NCBI GenBank assembly: GCA_050329575.1
Contig: JBHJOP010000002.1
Coordinates: 1-17,638, forward strand
Length of the DNA stretch: 17,638 nt
From: JAUXFS01 sp050329575
GTDB taxonomy: Bacteria > Pseudomonadota > Alphaproteobacteria > Rhodospirillales > Defluviicoccaceae
Direction of reading: 5' to 3'
Each line of letters starts with the position of its first letter. Position 1 is the stretch's first letter. The notes under the pieces are model-generated. The model saw only the letters and a program-made list of their open reading frames with translations, searched no databases and was not told the origin of the DNA. A program made the translations under genes and the position numbers. Shown piece after piece: positions 7,611 to 14,623 of this stretch.

Positions 7611-9071
7611 TCAGCGAGGGGGGGGAAGACGTGCCGCCGCCGGCCGCACCGACCATGCCGCCTGCTGGGTCTCGGCCCTGACGTTGAGGGTCGCGAGCAG
7701 GGTGCCCGCGGTCGCCAGCACCCGGTAGGAGGCGCGCATCAGTTCGGTATCGGTGTTGACGACGCCGACGTTGGCCTGGAACAGCTCGCCGACCACGTCG
7801 AGGAGGTCGAGCAGCGACCGCTGGCCGAGTTCGAACTGCTGCAGATAGGCGTCGACCACCGCGGCCGCCGCCTTCGCCCGGTCCTCGGCGAGGGGAAGGT
7901 TCTCGCGGGCGGTGAGCAGGGCCGTGTACTCGACCCGCATCTGCTCCTGGACCATCCGCCGCACTTCGGCCTCGCGCTGGCGCGCCTCGCTCATGTGCTC
8001 GACGGCGCGTCGATAGCGGGCCTGATCGGCCCCGCCGCGGTAGAGGTTGTATTCCATCACCAGCATCGCGGCGAAGGCGTTGTCGTCGCCGTCGACACCG
8101 CCGACGTCGTTGCCGCGGTGGCCGCGGAGCTTGACATCGAACTTCGGATAATACGGCTCCCTCTTCGCCCGCGCCTCGAACTCGCGGGCCCTGAACTCGT
8201 CGAGCGCCGCCAGCAGCGCCGGATTGCTGTCCTCGGCCACCGCGACCGCGAGATCGATGTTGCCGGGAATCGCCTGATAGGGGGGGCGCGGCGTCTCCAG
8301 CGTTCCCGGCGCCTGACCGACGGCCTCGAGATAGCGGGTCTCGGCGTCGCGGAGCTGACCGCGAGCCTGGTTCAGTCGCGACCGCGCCAGCGCCAGCCGG
8401 CTCTCCGCCTGGTTGAGATCGCCGAGGTCGCCACGGCCGCGCTGCGCCTTGAACTTGATGTCGTCGCGAACCTCGACGTGGGAGGCCACGTTCTGTTGCG
8501 ACAGGTTGACCACGTGGCGGGCGCGCAGCACGTCCAGGAACGCCACCGCCGCCCTGAGCGCGATCGCTTCCTGTGCGTCCATCACGCCGCGACCGGCGGC
8601 GCTGACCCGCTCATGGGCGCTGCGCAGGCGGTTGACGGTGCCGAACCCCTGGAACAGGTTCTGCCGGATCTCGCCGCCGACCGTCTTGGCCAGCTTCTCC
8701 TCGGTGTCGCCGCCGCCGCCGCCCTGACTGCGGGTGAAGAAGTTGTCGGTGTACTCGTAGCCGATCTCGCCGGTGGCATCGACGCGCGGAAAGAACTCGG
8801 CCCGCGCCTCGTCGATGTCCTGATCGGTGGCCCGCTTCTTGGCCATCAGCTTCTGCACCGTGGGATGGGAGGAGACGGCGAGCGTCACCGCCTCCTGCAG
8901 GGTGGTTGCCGCCGCGCGCCCGGCACCGCCGCAGGCGAGGCCGGCGGCCGCCGCGGCAAGCACCAGCGCGTGCCCGATCGACAGGGCTCGCCGTCGGCGA
9001 GCGTCGCGGCCCGCCGAGGGGTCGGGCCGCGAGGAGCGGACTCCGGAACGGGAGAGCGCGAAGGCCTTCAT
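7611..9071 (-). CDS. TolC-family outer-membrane efflux/secretion protein
   Basis: This 486-residue protein has the two-fold repeat and long amphipathic helices of TolC-like trimeric channels, which link an inner-membrane pump or type I secretion unit to the outside. The mature part begins TTLQEAVTLAVSSHPTV. QNLFQGFGTVNR and YNLYRGGADQARYR lie at equivalent points of the two halves, and YLQQFELGQRSLLDLLDVV is the usual C-terminal signature. A signal peptide is predicted (hydrophobic 30-50, cleavage near A55) after a long basic n-region. I chose the ATG at 9069-9071 because AAAGG lies 10 bases before it; the ATG at 9078-9080, three codons earlier, is only 1 base from that site. No pump genes are adjacent, so the partner and cargo are unknown. 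Three TTAGGGA heptamers precede the gene. Confidence 0.92.
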   Translation of the reverse strand: MKAFALSRSGVRSSRPDPSAGRDARRRRALSIGHALVLAAAAAGLACGGAGRAAATTLQEAVTLAVSSHPTVQKLMAKKRATDQDIDEARAEFFPRVDATGEIGYEYTDNFFTRSQGGGGGDTEEKLAKTVGGEIRQNLFQGFGTVNRLRSAHERVSAAGRGVMDAQEAIALRAAVAFLDVLRARHVVNLSQQNVASHVEVRDDIKFKAQRGRGDLGDLNQAESRLALARSRLNQARGQLRDAETRYLEAVGQAPGTLETPRPPYQAIPGNIDLAVAVAEDSNPALLAALDEFRAREFEARAKREPYYPKFDVKLRGHRGNDVGGVDGDDNAFAAMLVMEYNLYRGGADQARYRRAVEHMSEARQREAEVRRMVQEQMRVEYTALLTARENLPLAEDRAKAAAAVVDAYLQQFELGQRSLLDLLDVVGELFQANVGVVNTDTELMRASYRVLATAGTLLATLNVRAETQQAAWSVRPAAARLPPPR

Positions 9072-9105
9072 GGCGGGCATCCCTTTCGATGCTGCTCTTG
9101 CGACT

Positions 9106-9138
9106 TCCCTAACATCCTGCTCCCTAATTTTTCCCTAA
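9106..9138 (-). repeat. Three TTAGGGA direct repeats (possible operator)
   Basis: The heptamer TTAGGGA occurs three times in the same orientation on the minus strand, at 9106-9112, 9121-9127 and 9132-9138. Copies 1 and 3 extend to GTTAGGGAA. The copies lie 35-67 bases upstream of the TolC-family ATG. Spacings of 15 and 11 bases are not a strict tandem array, which fits clustered protein-binding sites better than slippage. I did not notice the heptamer elsewhere in the window. Confidence 0.5.
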
Positions 9139-9337
9139 CGGCACGCCCCCGCAGCTTCCTGCACTTCGATGTTGAATAAATCCAAAAAAACTTCCGGATA
9201 TCGCCACTTATTATTTATGTTTGCGCATCATCTGACTGTCTAATGTCCTGATTTGTTTTATCATAAAGCATGGGAACTCCGTATTTCCCCACGGATTGTT
9301 TCGATGTGGCGCAGGATCTTATGGTTGGGGATCGCCT

Positions 9338-9362
9338 GCCCCGCCCCTCCCGGCGGCGGGGC
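9338..9362 (-). terminator. GC-rich stem-loop after the phosphatase gene
   Basis: GCCCCGCC (9338-9345) and GGCGGGGC (9355-9362) form a perfect 8-bp stem with a 9-nt loop, 21 bases past the phosphatase stop. No T run follows on the minus strand, so termination is plausible but not certain. Confidence 0.35.
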
Positions 9363-9383
9363 GCGACCGGCCTCGACGGAGGC

Positions 9384-10220
9384 CTAGGACGAGGATGCGT
9401 GCCGCACCATGCGTGGCGTGTCGGAGACGGCGGCCTCGGCGATGAACAGGAAGCGTTTGTCGGTCCCCTCCAGCACCAGGCAGGTCAGGGAGTTGCCGTA
9501 GCAGGCGCCGGTGTCGATGCCGATCCGGTTGTCGCGCACGTCCGGTCGTTCGGAGACCGAGTGGCCGTGCACGACGATCTTGCCGAAGTCCCGTTCCGAC
9601 TCGAGAAACGCCTCGCGGATCCACATCAGGTCGTGGGAGGTCTGGCGGTGGAGCGGTCGGTCGGGGTTGACCCCGGCATGGACGAACAGGAAGTCGCCGA
9701 TGATCCGCGCCGGCTCCAGACGGCCGAGAAACGCGAGGTGGCGCTCCGGAACGGACTCCAGCAGACGATCGCGGAGCAGCAGCAGCCGTCGGTCGGGAGG
9801 AACACGGTCGGGGATGCTCACCCCATAGCTGTACACCGTGGCGTCGCCGCCGAACGACAGCCATGCCGCGCCGCTCTCCGGATTGACGAGAAAATCGAGG
9901 AAGCATTGGTCGTGATTGCCGCGCAGGTGCACCGCCTCGAATCCGGCGAGCGGGCGGTCGATGAGCAGGTCGAGCAGTTCACGGCTGTGGAGGCCGCGAT
10001 CCACATAGTCCCCGAGGTAGACGATGATCTTGTCGATGCCGGGCGCGGCGCCCGCGGCGTCCTCCCGGATCAGCCCGTGCAGACGCTCGAGCAGATCCAC
10101 CCGGCCATGCAGATCGCCGACCGCGTAGACACGGACGCCGTCCGGGACCGAGGCGGTCGCGACCGTCAGCCGCTGCCGCTTCTCCCTGCCGAAAATCAGC
10201 TCAACGATCCGGCTCGCCAT
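9384..10220 (-). CDS. PPP-family metallophosphatase (Ser/Thr phosphatase or Ap4A hydrolase type)
   Basis: This 278-residue cytoplasmic protein carries the full metal-binding signature of calcineurin-like PPP phosphatases: GDLHGR (35-40), GDYVDRG (70-76), GNHD (101-104), FVHAGV (179-184) and VHGHS (217-221). These ligate the two metals and the phosphate. Bacterial members hydrolyse phosphoprotein or dinucleoside tetraphosphate; the sequence alone does not decide which. I chose the ATG at 10218-10220 because it places the first motif about 35 residues from the start, as is usual. The frame is open for 55 more codons to 10385, but that stretch is Arg-rich and without motifs. The gene stands alone between the TolC-family gene and the divergent export genes. 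A role in controlling either neighbour is possible but unproven. Confidence 0.9.
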   Translation of the reverse strand: MASRIVELIFGREKRQRLTVATASVPDGVRVYAVGDLHGRVDLLERLHGLIREDAAGAAPGIDKIIVYLGDYVDRGLHSRELLDLLIDRPLAGFEAVHLRGNHDQCFLDFLVNPESGAAWLSFGGDATVYSYGVSIPDRVPPDRRLLLLRDRLLESVPERHLAFLGRLEPARIIGDFLFVHAGVNPDRPLHRQTSHDLMWIREAFLESERDFGKIVVHGHSVSERPDVRDNRIGIDTGACYGNSLTCLVLEGTDKRFLFIAEAAVSDTPRMVRHASSS

Positions 10221-10383
10221 GAAATCCGCCGTCGCCGATCCCGTTTGCGAATCTGCCCGCCCCGACTGCCCGCGTCCCGTGACACCGTGCTCGCCGACCC
10301 GGCGCCGGAACGATCGCGGCAGGCGACCCGCCCACCGGCGGCCGTGCGCCGTCGAAACGCGCCCCGCGCGAGTAGCGATGCAC

Positions 10384-10413
10384 AAGGTAGCATGAGGTCG
10401 ACCGGCCTGTCAC
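10384..10413 (-). promoter_or_regulatory. Candidate promoter for the phosphatase gene
   Basis: On the minus strand GTGACA (10408-10413, 5/6 of TTGACA) and TACCTT (10384-10389, 3/6) are 18 bases apart. Use of this site would give a leader of about 155 nt before the ATG at 10220. The -10 match is poor. Confidence 0.25.
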
Positions 10414-10552
10414 TCTTTTTACGTTTATAATATCTCAAGCAAATTGCTGTTGATTGTATCGTTTCACGGGCCGACGCCGCGCGCCGCCCGTCCCCGCCCG
10501 GCTATATTGTTGTATTTATGCCACACAACGCCATACGAAAACGGGAAAATCG

Positions 10553-10581
10553 TTGCATACAGACCACGATGCGGGTAGTAA
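10553..10581 (+). promoter_or_regulatory. Candidate promoter for the exopolysaccharide export genes
   Basis: TTGCAT (10553-10558) and TAGTAA (10576-10581) are spaced 17 bases apart, each matching 3/6 of the consensus. The site lies about 87 bases before the porin ATG, in the AT-rich intergenic island. Several other weak pairs exist nearby. Confidence 0.22.
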
Positions 10582-10667
10582 CTTCGGTTATCTTGTCAAC
10601 GACCGATCGGTGCGCGTGCATCGAGCCCGAGATCCGGTCGGTCGCGCTGGGGTGAGGGGCGAAAGGC

Positions 10668-11921
10668 ATGACCATCAGGTTCTTCGGTGTCGGAGTGTCG
10701 GTTCTCGCAGCGCTGGTCCTTGTCGGCGAACAGGCGGCGGCGCAAGTGGAAACGGTCAGGAACCGGCCGCGCCCGGAACTGGCCCCGCTCGGGGTGCGCG
10801 CCGGCAGCTTCCTGGTCTTCCCGCAGATGTCGGTTCAGCAGGAATACAACGACAACGTCTTCGCCACCCGCAAGGACGAGGAGGACGACTTCGTCACCAG
10901 CCTCCGGCCGGGCCTGTCCATCGAATCGGACTGGAGCAACCACGCCCTCAACTTCTCGACGGGCGCTGATTTCGGCTTCTACGCCGACAAGAACAGCCAG
11001 AACTATCGCGACTGGAATGCGTCCCTCGACGGCCGCCTCGACGTGACCCGCGACATTCAGTTGTTCGGCGGCGGCGGCGTCGCGCGCCTGCACGAGGAGC
11101 GCGGCAGCCCCGACGACGTCGGGACCAAGGAGCCCGTCAAGTATCATCTGTTCTCCGGCTTCGCGAGCTACGTGCATACCCTCGATCGCCTGAACTTCAC
11201 CTTGACGCCGGAGTTCCGCCGCCACGACTTCGACGATGCGCAGCGGTTCACCGGCCCGAGCAGCAACGAAGACGACCGCGACCGCAACGAGCTCACCGCC
11301 TCGTTCCGCACCGGCTACGAGATCACGCCGTCTTACGAGGCGTTCCTGCGCCTCGGCGGCAACCGGCGCAAGTATGACCAGACCCCGGACGACAACGGCT
11401 TCGACCGGGACTCCTGGGGCTACGAAGCGGTGCTAGGGGCGGCCTTCGACCTGACCGGCGTCACCGCGGGCGACATCTTCGCCGGCTATCAGAAACAGCG
11501 CCTGAACGATGATTCGAACCTCGACAACATCGACGGCCCGACCTTCGGCGCCTCGCTGGAGTGGTCGCCGACGACCCTGACGACGATCGGCGCGCGGGTG
11601 GTGCGCAACATCGAAACCACCACCGTCAACCGGGCGTCGGGCCTTTGGGGCACCCTCGGCGAGATCAGCGTCGATCACGAGCTGCTGCGCAACCTGCTGC
11701 TCAACGGCACCTTCAGCGCCGCCCAGAACGACTACCAGGGCATCTCTCGCGAGGACTGGGTCTACACCGCCGGGTTCGGCGCCCGCTACATGATGAACCG
11801 CAATTTCCATTTCAATCTCGGCTACAGGTTCCGCAGCCGGAATTCCACCAACCAGCCGGGTTCGGGCGCCAACGACTATATCGAGAACCGCGTCCGGATC
11901 TCCCTTCAGGCGCAACTGTGA
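10668..11921 (+). CDS. Outer-membrane beta-barrel porin of exopolysaccharide export (BBP2-like)
   Basis: This 417-residue protein has a signal peptide (hydrophobic 5-19, cleavage after AAA at 23-25). It continues as alternating amphipathic strands with aromatic girdles, for example YNDNVFATRKDEEDDF (47-62), TLTPEFRRHDFDD, SYEAFLRLGGNRRKYDQT and FHFNLGYRFRSRN. This pattern and the early PQMSVQQEYNDNVFAT segment fit the putative beta-barrel porin 2 family (PF10082), often encoded beside OPX genes. GAAAGG lies 2 bases before the ATG. The OPX gene follows after 60 bp on the same strand. Short OPX proteins that lack their own membrane helix are thought to need such a porin to let polymer through the outer membrane. 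The C-terminus is Leu rather than the more usual aromatic residue. Confidence 0.85.
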   Translation: MTIRFFGVGVSVLAALVLVGEQAAAQVETVRNRPRPELAPLGVRAGSFLVFPQMSVQQEYNDNVFATRKDEEDDFVTSLRPGLSIESDWSNHALNFSTGADFGFYADKNSQNYRDWNASLDGRLDVTRDIQLFGGGGVARLHEERGSPDDVGTKEPVKYHLFSGFASYVHTLDRLNFTLTPEFRRHDFDDAQRFTGPSSNEDDRDRNELTASFRTGYEITPSYEAFLRLGGNRRKYDQTPDDNGFDRDSWGYEAVLGAAFDLTGVTAGDIFAGYQKQRLNDDSNLDNIDGPTFGASLEWSPTTLTTIGARVVRNIETTTVNRASGLWGTLGEISVDHELLRNLLLNGTFSAAQNDYQGISREDWVYTAGFGARYMMNRNFHFNLGYRFRSRNSTNQPGSGANDYIENRVRISLQAQL

Positions 11922-11981
11922 TCCGCACCGACGCGGCGATCAGCGGCCCGGCGGCGCGGGTAGCGACATCGGAGCGAGCCA

Positions 11982-12563
11982 ATGGTGAGTGAACGTGACC
12001 GCCGTTTCGGCCCTGTCGGCACCGTCTTGAGGGCGTGGGTTGCCGTCGTCGTCCTGTGGGCTTGCGCCGGCCTCGCGCCGCCGCCCGCCGCTGCGCAGGG
12101 CGCCGCCGACTACCGGTTGAGCGCCGGCGACCGGATCAAGGTCACGGTGTTCGGGCACGAGGATCTGTCGGGCGAGTTCGAGATCGACGGCAGCGGCAAC
12201 GTCTCGCTGCCACTGGTCCGCAACGTCGGCGCGCAGGGCCTGACGCTGCCGGAGTTGGAATCCGCGATCGCCGAACGTCTGAAGCCGGACTACCTCAAGG
12301 ATCCGAGCGTCAGCATCGAGGTCCTCAACTATCGGCCGTTCTACATCTACGGCGAGGTCAACCAGCCCGGCAGCTATCCCTACGCCAGCGGGATGACCGT
12401 GGACAAGGCGATCGCCACCGCCGGCGGCTTCTCCTATCGGGCGCGCAAGAGCCGGGTGAAGATCGTCCGCGCCAACGATCCGTCGCGCACGCCGCAGGAG
12501 GCGAGCCACGACACGCCGATTCTGCCCGGCGACATCATCGAGGTGCCGGAGCGCTATTTCTGA
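11982..12563 (+). CDS. Short polysaccharide export (OPX, Wza/GumB-like) protein
   Basis: This 193-residue protein has a signal peptide (hydrophobic 14-31, likely cleavage near AAA-Q at 36-39). A polysaccharide export domain begins YRLSAGDRIKVTVFGHEDLSG (about 44-64) and runs to about 115. A single SLBB domain follows (YIYGEVNQPGSYPYASGMTV, 121-140). It ends ILPGDIIEVPERYF. At half the length of E. coli Wza it lacks the C-terminal helix that spans the outer membrane, so it belongs to the short GumB-like class and should work with a separate porin, here the gene just upstream. A Cys at 28 lies in LWAC, a poor lipobox, so lipidation is doubtful. GGAG lies 9 bases before the ATG. The next gene starts 16 bp downstream. 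Confidence 0.93.
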   Translation: MVSERDRRFGPVGTVLRAWVAVVVLWACAGLAPPPAAAQGAADYRLSAGDRIKVTVFGHEDLSGEFEIDGSGNVSLPLVRNVGAQGLTLPELESAIAERLKPDYLKDPSVSIEVLNYRPFYIYGEVNQPGSYPYASGMTVDKAIATAGGFSYRARKSRVKIVRANDPSRTPQEASHDTPILPGDIIEVPERYF

Positions 12564-12579
12564 GCGGCCCCCGACCGCC

Positions 12580-13137
12580 ATGCCGTCGGGTCTCGCCGGT
12601 CGGCTCGCCGGCGGCCTCGCCGCGGTGGCGGCGATCGGTCTGCTCGCCCTCGCCGTCCCGCGCACGATCTCGTCCCTGCTCATGCTCCCGTCGGCGGCGG
12701 AGGCGACCCGGGCGGACGGGCCGCGGCCGATGGCCCTCGACGACCCGCACGCCGCAATCGCGGCGCTGCGCCGGCGGCTGGCGCTGGCCCCCGCCGACCC
12801 CTACGGCTGGACACGGCTGGCCTATGCGGAGTCGCGCCTCGACGGCTGGTCGCCACGGGCGCTCTCCGCCCTTCGCCTCGCCATTCTCAGCGCGCCCTAC
12901 GAGCCCCGGCTGACGGCCGCCAGGCTCAGACTGTCGTTCGCGGCTTGGCCGCACATGGCGCCGGAGGACCGCCAGCTGGTGTTCCGGCAGATCCGCTTCG
13001 GCTTCCAGGACGCCCCGCACGACCTCGCCGTCCTCGCGGTCGATCTCGGCGTCGTCGACCTGGTGCGGGCGGCGCTGCTCGCCAGTCCCGAAGACCTCGC
13101 CCGGTTCGAGTGGTCCCTCGCGACGCTGGCGCCCTGA
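12580..13137 (+). CDS. Small membrane-anchored helical-repeat protein of the export operon
   Basis: I do not recognise a named family for this 185-residue protein. One hydrophobic segment (about 8-37) anchors it with the C-terminal part probably periplasmic. The rest is helical and TPR-like: LALAPADPYGWTRLAYAES (residues 67-85) has the spacing of a TPR helix pair, and a second similar unit follows with AILSAPYEPRLTAARLRLS. The start, 16 bp after the OPX stop, has no clear Shine-Dalgarno, so it may depend on coupling with the OPX gene. Its place suggests an accessory role in polymer export or assembly, perhaps as a scaffold. The next gene, the convergent O-antigen ligase-like protein, ends only 25 bp away. 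Confidence 0.75.
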   Translation: MPSGLAGRLAGGLAAVAAIGLLALAVPRTISSLLMLPSAAEATRADGPRPMALDDPHAAIAALRRRLALAPADPYGWTRLAYAESRLDGWSPRALSALRLAILSAPYEPRLTAARLRLSFAAWPHMAPEDRQLVFRQIRFGFQDAPHDLAVLAVDLGVVDLVRAALLASPEDLARFEWSLATLAP

Positions 13138-13162
13138 CGCCCTCGCGCCCTCCCGCGACCCG

Positions 13163-14623
13163 CTACCAGGGATCGTCTGGCGCCCGGCTGCTCCACGACT
13201 GTGCGCACGCCGCCCCCATGATCAGGCAATAGACGACGGCGACGGCCGGAACCTGCACGCTGACGCCGACGACCGCGTGCGCCGCGACCGTGGCCGTGGC
13301 CGTCAACCCGATGGCCGGGTAGACCACGTCGCGGCCGCGGCGGCGAACCCCCGTCGCCGTGATCATCAGCAGTCCGCCGAACACCGCGACGAGCATCGCC
13401 GCCGCGGGAATGCCGAGCTCGAGGGCGACCTCGAGATGGACGGCGCGGTCCTCGAGCCGGACGGGGCCGAGGCCCGCCGAGCGGTGGAACCGGAACACCT
13501 CCTCGAAGGTGTCGTAACCGGTCCCCAGCAACGGCGCGGTGCCGATCGCCGCTCGCGTCAGCCGCTCGATGTCCGCACGCTGGGACCCGGCGACGCCCGC
13601 CGCGGCCGTCGCCGCCGCCGTCCGGTCGCCGCCGATCCCCGAGAACGTCGCCGCCGCCACCGCGCAGGCGAGGCCGAACGCGAGGGCGAAGCGGGCGGGG
13701 ACGGTGCGGACGAGACCCAGGAGCAGCACCAGGAGCGCGACCCCGAGGATGGTGACGAGGAACCCCTCGCGGGAGCTGCCGAGGATCAGCGCGGCCATCA
13801 GGGTGATCCAGGAGGCCAGCAACAGCCCCTGGCGCATCCCGACCCCGTCGGTGAGTCGCAGCAGCCGCTCGCCGCCGCCGACGGCGCCGTCGATGCCGCG
13901 GCCGAGGGCGACCATGATCAGCCCGGTGCTGCACAGCAGAGCGAGCCCCGTATGGGCCGCATCGGCGTTGCGGGCGTCGAACGCGCCGCCGACGCCGTCG
14001 CCGCCGGCGAACGGCGCGGTCGCGAACAGTGGCGGCGCGCCGCTCACCCGGGCGACCAGGCCATAGAGGGCGAAGGCGAGGCCCGCATACGCCACGGCGG
14101 TGAAGATCTGTCGGGCCCGGTCCGACCGGCGGCCGTGCTGCAGCGCCAGCCAGAAGATGCCGCCACAGGCCAACAGCCGCATCAGCGCCGTCAGCGTCTG
14201 ATGCGGAGCGAGAGAGATCGCCGCCGCCGGAGTCGGTCCCAGGGCCTCCGCGGCGCTCGCCCACAGCGGATGCTGCCAGGCGGCGGGCGTCATCGGCAGG
14301 GCCTGGACCGCCGCCCACGCCGCCGCGGCGGCGAACGGAACCACCAGCGGCCAGGTCCGCTTCAGGCCGAACGCCGGCCGGTCGCGGCCGAGGACGACCT
14401 CTGCGCCCCAGGCCGCCAGCAATCCGCCGACCACCAGCGCCGTCAGGGCGCCGGCCGCCGCCTCGACGGCCGCCGAGCCGGCCACCGACGAGAGCGGTCC
14501 GACCACCGCCGTCGCCACCAGGATCCAGAACGTCGCCGGCCGGTCGCGCGCCGCCCTCGGCGACCGGACCTCGGCCGGCCGCGCCGGGACGCCGTCGCCG
14601 CCGATCGGGTCCCGAGCGGTCAA
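13163..14623 (-). CDS. O-antigen ligase/polymerase (Wzy/WaaL-like) membrane protein
   Basis: This protein of about 486 residues has at least ten hydrophobic segments and the conserved periplasmic signature LLGTGYDTFEEVFRFHRS, seen in O-antigen ligase/polymerase proteins (PF04932). Such enzymes polymerise or transfer lipid-linked sugar repeats on the periplasmic side of the inner membrane. The first membrane segment (FWILVATAVVGPLSS) lies too far upstream for the first in-frame ATG (about 14293). The best start is a TTG at 14621-14623 that overlaps the stop of the glycosylphosphotransferase by 4 nt (TTGA), which implies translational coupling. No good Shine-Dalgarno is visible, so the start is uncertain. 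Wzy (polymerase) is more likely than WaaL because it is paired with an initiating transferase and export proteins. Confidence 0.85.
   Translation of the reverse strand: MTARDPIGGDGVPARPAEVRSPRAARDRPATFWILVATAVVGPLSSVAGSAAVEAAAGALTALVVGGLLAAWGAEVVLGRDRPAFGLKRTWPLVVPFAAAAAWAAVQALPMTPAAWQHPLWASAAEALGPTPAAAISLAPHQTLTALMRLLACGGIFWLALQHGRRSDRARQIFTAVAYAGLAFALYGLVARVSGAPPLFATAPFAGGDGVGGAFDARNADAAHTGLALLCSTGLIMVALGRGIDGAVGGGERLLRLTDGVGMRQGLLLASWITLMAALILGSSREGFLVTILGVALLVLLLGLVRTVPARFALAFGLACAVAAATFSGIGGDRTAAATAAAGVAGSQRADIERLTRAAIGTAPLLGTGYDTFEEVFRFHRSAGLGPVRLEDRAVHLEVALELGIPAAAMLVAVFGGLLMITATGVRRRGRDVVYPAIGLTATATVAAHAVVGVSVQVPAVAVVYCLIMGAACAQSWSSRAPDDPW

Larger units (their letters stand above)
9072..9383. 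promoter_or_regulatory. Regulatory region upstream of the TolC-family gene
   Basis: This 312-bp gap separates the TolC-family start from the phosphatase stop (both minus strand). It holds the TTAGGGA heptamers (9106-9138), an AT-rich island at about 9165-9270 with A and T runs and TATTTATG (9212-9219), and a GC stem-loop (9338-9362) just after the phosphatase stop. I find no credible gene. The AT-rich part presumably carries the promoter of the TolC-family gene, but no single -35/-10 pair stands out. Confidence 0.5.
10221..10667. promoter_or_regulatory. Divergent promoter region between phosphatase and exopolysaccharide export genes
   Basis: This 447-bp region separates divergent genes. About 10413-10460 and 10500-10600 are strongly AT-rich. 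They include an AGCAA-A-TTGCT inverted repeat (10438-10448) and TATTTATG (10513-10520). The segment nearest the phosphatase (10221-10400) is GC-rich and keeps an open minus frame, so a longer phosphatase N-terminus cannot be fully excluded. I see no separate gene. Confidence 0.5.

Noticed and set aside
386..9179. Very long plus-strand open frames of 814, 1170 and 999 codons over the glucan operon and TolC-family gene
   Set aside because: They lie antisense to recognised genes with intact motifs. Their translations are low-complexity, rich in Val/Arg/Asp/His and without any domain. High GC at third positions removes stop codons from this frame.
10221..10385. 55-residue upstream extension of the metallophosphatase
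   Set aside because: The stretch is Arg- and Gly-rich, has no motif, and overlaps a possible promoter. The ATG at 10220 gives the usual distance to the first metal motif. It cannot be excluded entirely.
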